NCBI GenBank assembly: GCA_020634155.1
Contig: JACKCI010000001.1
Span: 1,674,001 to 1,738,000, forward strand
Source: Anaerolineales bacterium
GTDB taxonomy: Bacteria > Chloroflexota > Anaerolineae > Aggregatilineales > J027
Length of the DNA: 64,000 bases
Direction: 5' to 3'
How positions within the stretch are numbered: the stretch's first letter is position 1; every line of letters starts with the position of its first letter. Of this stretch, positions 23,996-32,544 are shown one piece after another. Position numbers and translations under genes: made by a program. The notes beneath the pieces were generated by a model. That model was not told the DNA's origin. It ran no database searches and worked only from the letters and a program-made list of their open reading frames with translations.

Positions 23996-26900
23996 ATGGA
24001 TATTATCGGGGGGCGCTACAGACCAAGTATGTTATTGGGACGGGGTGGTATGGGCGATGTGTATCAGGCCACCGACACCCAAACAGGCCTCGCCGTTGCC
24101 ATTAAGGTCTTAAAGCCAGAGGTGATTAGCCGTGACCCAGATGTTGTGGAGCGCTTCACCCGCGAAGGGGTAGCCCTGCGCCAACTCAATCACCCCAACA
24201 TCGTGACCATTCTCGATACCCTACAAGAGGGGCAAACCCACTATATTGTGATGGAGTTGGTCAGCGGGGGCAATTTAGCTGAAATGCTGACCCGCCAACC
24301 CCAACTTCCTGTTAAGCGCGTGCTGGAGATTGCACTTGAACTCAGCGACGCCCTGACCCGCGCCCATCATCTCAAGATTATTCATCGGGATATTAAACCC
24401 GCTAATGTGCTGCTGGCGGAAGATGGCACCCCGCGCCTGACCGATTTCGGCATCGCCCGTATCGGCGAGTCGCACCTGACCGAGGCAGGTATCACCTTGG
24501 GGACGATGGCCTACCTTAGCCCAGAGGCCTGTCGTGGCGATTTGATTGATGTGCGGACGGATATTTGGTCGTTTGGGGTGGTGCTGTACGAGATGTTGGC
24601 GGGTCGTCGGCCCTTTGAGGGAGAGCGCCCAGCCGCGATGTTACACGCCATTTTGACCAAGCCCCTGCCCCCCTTGGAAGAAACACGGCCTAATCTACCC
24701 ATCGCGTTGGTGGACTTGGTGTATCGCATGTTAGAGAAAAACATCGATGCGCGAATCCCCCGCATGAGGATGGTTGGCGCTGAACTCGAGGCGATTATTG
24801 ATGGGCTGGATACCAAAATTACCGGGATACGGGGTCATCATGACACGCCCGACGGTATGAACACATTGATTGCTACCATGACTCCCAGCGGCCTATCCTC
24901 AACAGCCCGCCAGTTACCCCCACACAATATACCAGCCTTTACCACGCCGTTTGTGGGACGAGAGCGCGAGGTGGCGGAGGTGGGCGACCTGTTGACCAAT
25001 GGCGACTCGCGGCTCATCACCTTGGTGGGGACGGGTGGCATTGGCAAGACCCGCTTGGCAGTCGCAACCGCCGAGCAGCACATCGCCCAATTCGCCGATG
25101 GCACTTTTTACGTGGCACTAGCCTCATTGACCAAGGGCGACCATGTGGTGACAGCCATTGCCGAAAGTGCCAATTTCAGTTTCAGCGGTGCCGAGGCCCC
25201 CAAAACCCAATTGCTGAACTATCTACGTGAAAAGAACCTACTGCTGGTCTTGGATAACTACGAGCATTTGATGGACAGCACAGGCATTGTGACTGACATC
25301 TTGCGGGCCGCGCCTGATGTCAAGATTGTAGCAATTTCACGGGAACGGCTACGGCTACAAGGGGAGCATGTGATTGAGGTTGGTGGGTTGCCTGTGCCAC
25401 AGCACGAGGATGACTTAGCCGATTCAGCAGCAGCGCGATTGTTCATCCAGAGCGCCCAACGCATTCAAGCCGACTTTGCACTCAACCAAGACACAGCCTC
25501 GTGTATTGCCCGCGTGTGTCAATTGGTACAAGGTATGCCCTTGGGCTTGGAGTTAGCGGCAGCATGGTTGGAGGTGGTGTCCATTGAGGAAATCGTCCAT
25601 GAGATTGAGCAGAGCCTCGATTTTTTGGAGTCGAATTTGCGGGATATGCCGGAACGCCACCGCAGCATTCGGGCCGTATTCGAGTCGTCATGGAGTCTGT
25701 TGATCGAAGACGAGCGGGATGCTTTTGTGAAGTTGGCGGTCTTTAAAGGTGGCTTCACACGCGAGGCAGCCCAAGCCGTGACGGGGGCCTCTTTGCGGAG
25801 CCTAACCGCCTTGGTCAACAAGTCCTTGCTGCAACGGGCCGCCGACGGACGCTATAGCCCGCACATGCTATTGCGCCAATACGCCGTTGAGCAGTTCGAG
25901 AACTTGGTGGATGACCCCAGTGCGATTTATGCCAACCATGCGCGGTATTATGCCGAGTTCCTTGCCAAGCAAGAGAGCAAATTTAATACCAAGCAGGAAA
26001 AGACGGCGGTGGATGCCGTTGAACTAGAACTCGAAAATATCCGCTGTGCGTGGGATTTTGCGATTGCCCACCGCGATTGGGCATCGCTGGCGAAGATGCT
26101 GCACCCCCTCTATGACTTTTATGCCATCCGTAGCTTGTTGCAAGAAGGGCAGCAGATGTTCGGCGGGTTGGCCGATGCCCTAGAGCCGATTGAGCAAGGC
26201 CAACTCTATTGGCGGGCCAAGATACGCTATGGCACCTTCGTGGCACGGACGGGGAGCTATCAGATGCCACTCTATATTGTTGAGCAAGCTCTGCTCTATT
26301 TCCAAGCACATAGACTGGACTTTGAGACGAGCTATGCACTCAACGGCATGAGCTATATCTACATGATGATGGGACGCTATGCCGAATCGAGTGCCAAGGC
26401 AGGCGAGGCTCTTGAAATCGCCAAGCGCATTGAGGATATTGAGATTATCTTGTTCTCAATGGGCAATATGGGCTATGCCGAGTATTTGCATGGCAACCAT
26501 GCCCGCGCCCGCGAGATTTATGTGGAATATAACCGCCTTGCCGCCGAAGCCTCCCCGATTAGCCATGCCTACGGGCTAAACAACCTTGGCGAGATATGCC
26601 ACGCCATGCGCGAAGTAAGCAGCGCCGAGGCCTATTATGAGCAGGCACTGGCGATTTTCCGCAGCTTCCGCAACCAACAAGGGATAGCCTTTACCCTCAA
26701 CAACTTAGGGGGTATCTACTTCCTCAAGAGCCAGTTTGACAAGGCCAAGCACTGCTACCGTGAAAGTTATGCCTTGCACAAAAATAACGGAGACCGCGCT
26801 GGCATTGGACACTCGTTGAGCGCCCTCGGCAATGTGGCGATGGCTGAGACCAATTACACCGAAGCCAAGCGCTATTTTGAGCAAAGCCTGAATGTTCGGC

Positions 26901-27544
26901 GTGAAACAGGCGACCCCCGTGTGATTGCTGACTCGTTGTATGATTTGTCGATAGCACACATGGCATTGCAGCAACTCCCCCAAAGCACAGTGTTTTTAGA
27001 AGAGGCCCTCGGTATTCGGCGCGAGATTGGCGACCAATTGGGTACAGCCTATACCCTGATGGCGCTCACCCTTGCCGCAGCTTTTCGGGGTGATATGGCA
27101 CAGACTTTGGCCTATGGTCAAGAGGCCGAACAGATTGAAATTACTGCCGATAACCTGTTCATACAGGGGTGGATACAAGCTGGCTATGGCGAGGTCTATT
27201 TTCGGACTGGGGACTATACACGAGCAGCGGCCCATTTCTATCAAGCACTCCGTATCGCACAAGAGGCCGACACTTCCGAGCAATCTATCGCAATCTTAGG
27301 CTTGCTGGGCATAGGTACACTGGACATGGTATACAACAACCCCAGCCGTGCGGTGGAACTCATTACCCTCGCCCAAATACAGGAGCGGGATTATGTGGGG
27401 ATTGTGCGCTATAAATCGGCTGAATATCTAAAACAATTGCAGAAACAACTCACCCCTGCTGATTTCGAGGCGGCCCAAGCGCGGGCGGCTACATTGGATT
27501 TTAGCGCGACCATTGAGGAGGTCTTGAAGAGCTATGCAGGCTAA
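23996..27544 (+). CDS. Ser/Thr protein kinase - STAND-type NTPase - TPR protein
   Basis: A 1182-residue three-part signalling protein with no membrane segment. Residues 6-270 are a eukaryotic-type kinase with G-loop GRGGMG (15-20), Lys37, HRDIKPAN (130-137) and DFG (150-152), all intact. Residues about 318-640 are an NB-ARC/AfsR-like NTPase: FVGRERE, Walker A GTGGIGKT (345-352), Walker B LLLVLDNYEHL and ISRERLRLQGE. The rest (about 660-1180) is a long TPR array. The ATG at 23996 lies 12 nt after GAGG; earlier in-frame ATG at 23984 and TTG at 23969 are possible. Overlaps the next TPR gene by 11 nt. Confidence 0.92.
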   Translation: MDIIGGRYRPSMLLGRGGMGDVYQATDTQTGLAVAIKVLKPEVISRDPDVVERFTREGVALRQLNHPNIVTILDTLQEGQTHYIVMELVSGGNLAEMLTRQPQLPVKRVLEIALELSDALTRAHHLKIIHRDIKPANVLLAEDGTPRLTDFGIARIGESHLTEAGITLGTMAYLSPEACRGDLIDVRTDIWSFGVVLYEMLAGRRPFEGERPAAMLHAILTKPLPPLEETRPNLPIALVDLVYRMLEKNIDARIPRMRMVGAELEAIIDGLDTKITGIRGHHDTPDGMNTLIATMTPSGLSSTARQLPPHNIPAFTTPFVGREREVAEVGDLLTNGDSRLITLVGTGGIGKTRLAVATAEQHIAQFADGTFYVALASLTKGDHVVTAIAESANFSFSGAEAPKTQLLNYLREKNLLLVLDNYEHLMDSTGIVTDILRAAPDVKIVAISRERLRLQGEHVIEVGGLPVPQHEDDLADSAAARLFIQSAQRIQADFALNQDTASCIARVCQLVQGMPLGLELAAAWLEVVSIEEIVHEIEQSLDFLESNLRDMPERHRSIRAVFESSWSLLIEDERDAFVKLAVFKGGFTREAAQAVTGASLRSLTALVNKSLLQRAADGRYSPHMLLRQYAVEQFENLVDDPSAIYANHARYYAEFLAKQESKFNTKQEKTAVDAVELELENIRCAWDFAIAHRDWASLAKMLHPLYDFYAIRSLLQEGQQMFGGLADALEPIEQGQLYWRAKIRYGTFVARTGSYQMPLYIVEQALLYFQAHRLDFETSYALNGMSYIYMMMGRYAESSAKAGEALEIAKRIEDIEIILFSMGNMGYAEYLHGNHARAREIYVEYNRLAAEASPISHAYGLNNLGEICHAMREVSSAEAYYEQALAIFRSFRNQQGIAFTLNNLGGIYFLKSQFDKAKHCYRESYALHKNNGDRAGIGHSLSALGNVAMAETNYTEAKRYFEQSLNVRRETGDPRVIADSLYDLSIAHMALQQLPQSTVFLEEALGIRREIGDQLGTAYTLMALTLAAAFRGDMAQTLAYGQEAEQIEITADNLFIQGWIQAGYGEVYFRTGDYTRAAAHFYQALRIAQEADTSEQSIAILGLLGIGTLDMVYNNPSRAVELITLAQIQERDYVGIVRYKSAEYLKQLQKQLTPADFEAAQARAATLDFSATIEEVLKSYAG

Positions 27545-28247
27545 ATGGCTATGGTTAGCGGTTGGGATGGTGATGGTGGGGATGCTGGTCATCAGTGCGC
27601 TGGCTCCCCCACCCGCGACAGCGGCCCTGCTGCCGAGTGGTACCCCGCGCCCGCGTCAATCCCCGACGCCAGAGATAGGGGTCGAGCAAAGCCGCACGCT
27701 CTATACTCTGAATCGTCCATTGGCGGCCTTGTATCTGCTCAACCAGATTATCGCACTCGAAGGCACTGAGACCGATACCATCGTGCTGTTTCGGGCCTAT
27801 CTGCTGCATGGGCAGATTCAGGCCGCACTCGACAACCCCACCCAAGCCATTATCGACTATACCCGCGCCATCAACCTCCAACCGGATATAGCCGAGGTCT
27901 ATGCCTATCGCGGTACCCTGTATCAATCTCAAGCGGCGTATGATGACGCCTTGCAAGATTTCAGCCAAGCGATTGAATACGATGGGAGTGAGGCCAACTA
28001 TTATGTAGCCCGCGCTCAGGTCTACTTGGCGGTGGAGGCTTACGGCTCGGCGGCGGCGGATTATGCCGAGGCCCTCTTGCTGGAACCCAACAACGCCGCT
28101 TACTATCGAGAGCGCGGTTATGTGTGGTTAGCGGCGGGGGAGGTCAGCGCGGCAGTCGGTGATTTCAACACCTATTTAGAATTGGTGCCGAATGCGCCCG
28201 ACCAAGGCGAGATTGAAGCGGCTATCAGTGCGGCTAGTCCTGACTAA
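27534..28247 (+). CDS. Secreted or anchored TPR protein
   Basis: A 237-residue protein with an N-terminal hydrophobic segment (about residues 5-30, signal peptide or anchor), a Pro/Thr/Ser linker (SGTPRPRQSPTPE) and three to four TPR units, clearest at residues 85-215 with repeated YxxRGxxYxxxxxxxxAxxDFxxAI patterns. It starts inside the end of the kinase gene (11-nt overlap), so its synthesis is probably coupled to the kinase, and it may act as the extracytoplasmic partner of that system; this is inference. The 3' end overlaps the convergent GNAT-like gene by 14 bp. Confidence 0.86.
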   Translation: MQAKWLWLAVGMVMVGMLVISALAPPPATAALLPSGTPRPRQSPTPEIGVEQSRTLYTLNRPLAALYLLNQIIALEGTETDTIVLFRAYLLHGQIQAALDNPTQAIIDYTRAINLQPDIAEVYAYRGTLYQSQAAYDDALQDFSQAIEYDGSEANYYVARAQVYLAVEAYGSAAADYAEALLLEPNNAAYYRERGYVWLAAGEVSAAVGDFNTYLELVPNAPDQGEIEAAISAASPD

Positions 28248-28974
28248 AGGGATAATGTACCCAGACATGCGGCTCCTCGTATTTACCCGCGTCGTTGAGA
28301 TAGTCTATCGAGATAGCGTGTAGGGCATCCGGCACAATATAGAGACCGCTTTCGGGGAAGCGCATACCTGACCATGATTCCCACTGGGCAACGCTACCTG
28401 TAACGACCATCGAATGAGGCGCACCTTTGATAATAGTGGCTCCCAAGCGCACATGCACCCGCAACCAAGGGTCAAAGGGTAAACTCGCCCCGTTGCGATA
28501 TGTCCAACGGATATAACGCTCAATAGGCGTCAAGGGATAGCGCGGTTTCAGCACCGGACGCACGGGCGCAATCAACACGGGCGAGTGTTCAAAGGCGAAG
28601 GTCTTCATCATCCGCAAGAGTGAGAGGCCCAAACCGCTAGTACGGCTATTGGGTGAGACCACCGCGCCCATCATGCAGATGGCGTTAAAAGAACGCCCAC
28701 GACGGTTGAGGGCAGTCATCAAGACATCATCCCAGCCGTTAGGGAGGCCATCGCTGGTGCCGTCCCAGATGGCGGGGATGAGGTGACCAATTGCCATGAC
28801 GTGGTGGTCATTATCACACAAAGCGAGTTGATATTCAGGATAGACTTGCAGAAGGGTTGACCAGTGACGGTCAGAGGCCCCGGCTTGCTTCATGAAGGCA
28901 GGCCATGCTGCGATGTTAATTTGTTGCATGGCCTCGGCAATTTCGGGGCGTTGGGCTAAAGTTACCAATTCCAT
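28234..28974 (-). CDS. GNAT-fold acetyltransferase-like protein
   Basis: A 246-residue soluble protein. The segment AICMMGAVVSPNSRTSGLGLSLLRMMKTFA (about residues 98-127) resembles the beta4-alpha3 acetyl-CoA loop of GNAT enzymes (V.P..RG.G.G..L), with SRTSGLG in place of the usual R/QxxGxG. No other strong motif was recognised and the C-terminal 110 residues are unlike standard GNAT proteins. No signal peptide. It is transcribed divergently from the acidic membrane protein and overlaps the convergent TPR gene by 14 bp. Substrate unknown. Confidence 0.68.
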   Translation of the reverse strand: MELVTLAQRPEIAEAMQQINIAAWPAFMKQAGASDRHWSTLLQVYPEYQLALCDNDHHVMAIGHLIPAIWDGTSDGLPNGWDDVLMTALNRRGRSFNAICMMGAVVSPNSRTSGLGLSLLRMMKTFAFEHSPVLIAPVRPVLKPRYPLTPIERYIRWTYRNGASLPFDPWLRVHVRLGATIIKGAPHSMVVTGSVAQWESWSGMRFPESGLYIVPDALHAISIDYLNDAGKYEEPHVWVHYPFSQD

Positions 28975-29053
28975 CGTTTAAAAATCCGTTGCCAATTCAG
29001 CCAGAATATGCCATTATTTGGCAGATACTTTTTATGGAGAGAGCATACCCCTA

Positions 29054-29440
29054 ATGAGCAAAAAATCAATGATATGGATGGGGCCAGCCTTTATTGGTGC
29101 ATTTGCAGGCATCATTGCGGCCCTTTTGATTATCGCCATGCTGATTATGCCCCTTGTTACAGGTGAAACCACTGCGGTGGACAGCCACGACACGACGGTT
29201 GACACCGAGCATGAGACCACCACCGATCACAGCGATAGTGAATCCACCGAGGGTGACCATAGTACCGAGGGCGAGACAACAGGCGACAGTGAACATGAAG
29301 ACACTGATGCCACCGAGGGTGAGAACGACAGTACCGACCACAGCACTGGCGCAGAAACCACCGAAGACAGCACATCTGCAAGTGGCGACCATGAAGGCGA
29401 CGCGACTGAGGGTGAAACTGAGACCCAACCGCTGGGTTAA
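29054..29440 (+). CDS. Small membrane-anchored acidic low-complexity protein
   Basis: A 128-residue protein. Residues 5-34 form one membrane helix; the remaining 90 or so residues are low-complexity, almost wholly Thr, Glu, Asp, Ser, Gly and His with recurring TEG, STE and DHS units. It should therefore place an extremely acidic, His-containing tail outside the membrane. The ATG at 29054 begins MSKKSMIW, a sensible anchor start, although the GGAG upstream is about 15 nt away; a TTG at 29018 would add 12 residues. Possible metal-binding or spacer role, but there is no recognisable family. Confidence 0.72.
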   Translation: MSKKSMIWMGPAFIGAFAGIIAALLIIAMLIMPLVTGETTAVDSHDTTVDTEHETTTDHSDSESTEGDHSTEGETTGDSEHEDTDATEGENDSTDHSTGAETTEDSTSASGDHEGDATEGETETQPLG

Positions 29441-29514
29441 GCACCACCCCGCTTATAAAGGGGAAGTTGTTATTACCTTCCTCCCCCTAGCTTGAACCAA
29501 CACGGGCAGGCTCG

Positions 29515-30279
29515 TTAGTCTGCCTGTGGACTATCCTCCGGTTTAGCAATCGGTAAGCGCATCACAATTTGGGTGCCTGCGGGGGTATCACCTTCAGCTT
29601 CAATCGGCTCCACCCATATTTGGCCTTGATGGGCCACTACAAAATGATGAGCCAAGTAGCTCTGCCACTGCATTTGTCGCCAACGCCCGTTCTTCATTTT
29701 GCTAACCCAGCCTGCTTCAAAGAAATAGGTAAGGTCATCATTGTTGGCCGCCGCACAGCCATCGCAGATGGTGATTTCAAGGTGCTGGTCATCAACCTTG
29801 ACTTTGAGTTGAACCTGTGTGCGGGGCAAGCTGACCATTGTATTGGCAATCAGCCCAAGCAAGGCTTGGCGTAGACGGGCTTCATCCCCTTCAATATAAA
29901 CAGGGGTTTGGAGGAGTTCCGTTTGGAGAGGCTGGCTCCCTTCAGGGCGGGTACGTTCCACATCGCGCACGACATCGCGCAGGAGTTGGCTAAAGTCTAC
30001 GGACAGTTTTTCGTATTCAATCTGCCCACTCATAATCAGCATCACATCCAAAATATCATTTAAATTACCAAGGGCTTGCCAGCCAGAGGTGCGGATGGAT
30101 TGAATGTCGGCAACTTGGGTGGGGTTCAGGTCTCCCGATAGGCCTTCGAGCAGGGCCTCGCTAAATCCAATGATTGCAACATAGGGAGCGCGGTAGTTTG
30201 CTGCCAGCCGTACAATGGTCTCAGCAATCTCTTCTGGTTCACTGTTTTGGGTCAATTGTGGTTCGTATTTTTTTTTCAT
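29515..30279 (-). CDS. Degenerate histidine kinase-like protein
   Basis: A 254-residue soluble protein with the outline of a HisKA-HATPase kinase core but lacking key residues. The H-box region reads LAANYRAPYVAIIGFSEALLEG (about residues 25-46): aligned to SHELRTPL, the phosphoacceptor His is Ala27 and the Glu is Asn. In the ATPase part the N-box is LIANT, but the G1 box DxGxG is replaced by CDGCAAAN, and the second Gly-rich box is missing. So it probably neither autophosphorylates nor binds ATP normally. It diverges from an FHA protein. A role as a pseudokinase or dimerisation partner is inferred. Confidence 0.75.
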   Translation of the reverse strand: MKKKYEPQLTQNSEPEEIAETIVRLAANYRAPYVAIIGFSEALLEGLSGDLNPTQVADIQSIRTSGWQALGNLNDILDVMLIMSGQIEYEKLSVDFSQLLRDVVRDVERTRPEGSQPLQTELLQTPVYIEGDEARLRQALLGLIANTMVSLPRTQVQLKVKVDDQHLEITICDGCAAANNDDLTYFFEAGWVSKMKNGRWRQMQWQSYLAHHFVVAHQGQIWVEPIEAEGDTPAGTQIVMRLPIAKPEDSPQAD

Positions 30280-30351
30280 AGCTCAACTCGGCACATTATC
30301 CCATATAATAGTAGTATAGCATCCGTTTGAATCTTGAAAGGAGTCCATCAG

Positions 30352-30834
30352 ATGTCCAAACCACCTCCTAACCGAGTACACCTATATATCCTTTCGACGC
30401 GGCAGCAACTCACCGTACCTTTGGATAAAACGATTATCCTAGGCCGTCTTCCTGATGGCGACCATGCCGACGGACACTATATCGACCTAACGAATCACTT
30501 CGGGCATCAACTCGGGGTATCGCGGCGTCATTTGATGCTAACGTTGAGTGAGAATGAAGTCATGGCATTTGACCTCAGCAGCCACAACGGTAGTTTTATC
30601 AATGAAGAACGGATGTCAGCGGACACAGGATACATCGTCAATGACGGGGATGAGATCAAACTAGGCTCACTATGTATCCGCGTTTACAACACCGACAACA
30701 TCCCCTATAAAAAGCAAACCCAACCCTTCCGCTCTACCTCATTGGCCTACCCCGACCCATCTATTCGGGAAACGCTCGAAACCCGCCCCTTGCGGGCTTA
30801 TGAAGAAGTGAATGGAACAGCATCAAATGACTAA
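30352..30834 (+). CDS. FHA domain protein
   Basis: A 160-residue cytoplasmic protein with one forkhead-associated domain at about residues 10-115. The phosphothreonine-binding elements are IILGR, GVSRRHLML and SSHNGSFIN, all in order. The ATG at 30352 follows AAGGAG by 9 nt. The C-terminal 45 residues are Pro/Thr-rich and probably disordered, with several Thr that could be kinase targets. It is a plausible reader of Ser/Thr kinase output such as the 23996-27544 kinase; this link is inferred. Ends at a strong terminator. Confidence 0.92.
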   Translation: MSKPPPNRVHLYILSTRQQLTVPLDKTIILGRLPDGDHADGHYIDLTNHFGHQLGVSRRHLMLTLSENEVMAFDLSSHNGSFINEERMSADTGYIVNDGDEIKLGSLCIRVYNTDNIPYKKQTQPFRSTSLAYPDPSIRETLETRPLRAYEEVNGTASND

Positions 30835-30841
30835 TTGTATG

Positions 30842-30885
30842 GTGCTGACCAGTTTACTTTTCTCACTGGTCAGCACATCTTTTTT
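30842..30885 (+). terminator. Intrinsic terminator after the FHA gene
   Basis: A perfect 12-bp stem GTGCTGACCAGT/ACTGGTCAGCAC (30842-30853 with 30865-30876) with an 11-nt loop, then a T-rich run. It lies between this gene and the convergent gene that stops at 30884. Confidence 0.92.
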
Positions 30886-32479
30886 AGTTTAGTTGCAGTT
30901 CGACAACTTCACGGCTAACCGTATTCACTAACAAGACATCGCCCGTATCCAGCAACAAAATGACGGCGATTCCAGTTGGAAGCAGCACAACATCATGTAC
31001 CTGCCCAGTGACAGGCAGCGGTAAAGCCACCCATATGCCGCTATCTGGCCCATAAACGGACTGGAGATAAACCCGTCCATCAATCGTGAGCCACAATAAG
31101 CGGGTGTCATCGGCAACAAAATAGACCGCCGCAATTTGGCGCGGGAGTAGCTCATCGGGCAACTCCATTGGTTGGCTAGAGAAGACCTTGCGCGAGATTT
31201 CAAAGGTCAATGTATCCGAACACCCGCTGCGGGTATCACAGAGCAGCAAGCGTGAGCCGCCCGCCGTTGACGGTAAGATAACTCCGGTTGAATTAAAAGC
31301 CGTTGGGACAAATTGCGCCCCACTATCGCCAGTTAAGGGGATGTTGACCCGTTGGGTCTGGCCGCCACTCAGAAGCTGCAATTGCTCCTCTAAGATGTTG
31401 TAGCCATTATCGACGGCAAAGGTAAAGTAGTAGAGTTGGGTGCCACCACCTGCCCAGACTGCACGACGGCCTTCAGCAATAGGGGTAATGCCGCCATTAA
31501 AGACATCGACCAAGTAAATAAAATAAAAGGCACAGGGTCGTCCGGTAGTGTCGCTATCCAGATAGCGGGCGGTGAAGGCCACTGTATCGCCATCGGGTGA
31601 CCATGTAATCTCGCTGAGGTCAGTGGTCCAATCGGGCTTGACCACATCAGGCGAGAGGCAAGCGCCCTTCGAGCGCGTGCCACCATGCTGCCCAAAGGGG
31701 AACAAGTCACGCACCTCGTTCTCAGTCACCAGATGGGTGGTGCTGATGCCATAGTAGGCACCGGGGCCGCCTTCGCATTCAGGTATCCGCAACGCAAAAT
31801 GACGCACCACAAAAGCCTTGGCCCCATCAGGGTCAGGCACAATCGTCATCGGCGCTTCCGGTACCAGCACATCCCCTGCGTTGCGAATGCCCTGCCAAGG
31901 GGTGTTCTCCAGCACAGCGGGACAGCGCGAGAGGCGGTCATTCAAGGCCGACTGTGCTGCACCTAAATCGGCATCTTGCCAAAGTTCACTGGCAGGACGT
32001 GGGCTATAGGCAGGCAGGGCATAAGTCGGGAGGCTCGTCACCTGTCCCGAATAGGTCACAAACCAACGCTGCAAGATATTGGGGTTAGCAGGGTCAGGCT
32101 GCACCACCTCTGCCCCCAAGACATAATTCACCAAGAAATACTGCTGGGTATCGCCCTCAGCAATCCACGCCTCGCTACCATCAACAAGGCTGGCCCGCCA
32201 CCAGACCATGCCATCTAAACAGACTGGCCCCTCTAGAATGGTGATGACGGTTCCTTCGGGCAAGTTGCCAATTAATTGACTCCCGCTTTGTTCTTTACCG
32301 GGATTATCACGGAGCGGGCTACCAATGCCATCGCCATTGAAGGCAACCCGCGCCGTAGCCCCAACCGTCAAACGTGGCGTTACCAAGCCCGTACAGGGGT
32401 CTTGGGCTTGCACCGCCTGTCGGGTGGGTACCCACGCCAGCAATAAACTCAACCCAATCAACAGATGAATGGCACGCAT
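30884..32479 (-). CDS. Secreted SH3-like / beta-propeller protein
   Basis: A 531-residue exported protein. Signal peptide at residues 1-25 (ends QAVQAQ), then an SH3-type domain (about residues 35-115, with LRDNPG, GSQLIGNLPEGTVITILEGPVC and WWRASL), and from about residue 250 repeats resembling TolB/WD40 blades (WSPDGDTVAFTARY; AVWAGGGTQLYYF; RLLWLTIDGRVYL). The ATG at 32479 has AGGAAGG upstream; the ORF start at 32503 is not needed. Domains of this kind bind peptidoglycan or proteins at the cell surface. It lies convergent to the FHA gene and downstream of nothing obvious. Specific function unknown. Confidence 0.8.
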   Translation of the reverse strand: MRAIHLLIGLSLLLAWVPTRQAVQAQDPCTGLVTPRLTVGATARVAFNGDGIGSPLRDNPGKEQSGSQLIGNLPEGTVITILEGPVCLDGMVWWRASLVDGSEAWIAEGDTQQYFLVNYVLGAEVVQPDPANPNILQRWFVTYSGQVTSLPTYALPAYSPRPASELWQDADLGAAQSALNDRLSRCPAVLENTPWQGIRNAGDVLVPEAPMTIVPDPDGAKAFVVRHFALRIPECEGGPGAYYGISTTHLVTENEVRDLFPFGQHGGTRSKGACLSPDVVKPDWTTDLSEITWSPDGDTVAFTARYLDSDTTGRPCAFYFIYLVDVFNGGITPIAEGRRAVWAGGGTQLYYFTFAVDNGYNILEEQLQLLSGGQTQRVNIPLTGDSGAQFVPTAFNSTGVILPSTAGGSRLLLCDTRSGCSDTLTFEISRKVFSSQPMELPDELLPRQIAAVYFVADDTRLLWLTIDGRVYLQSVYGPDSGIWVALPLPVTGQVHDVVLLPTGIAVILLLDTGDVLLVNTVSREVVELQLN

Positions 32480-32544
32480 CCGGCACCTTCCTTTCTGGGG
32501 CAATTATATCCACAGATTAGCCTGCGTAGAGCAAACGGCGGAAA

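Noticed and set aside
28975..29053. Promoters between divergent GNAT and acidic-protein genes
   Set aside because: No clear -35/-10 pair could be recognised on either strand.
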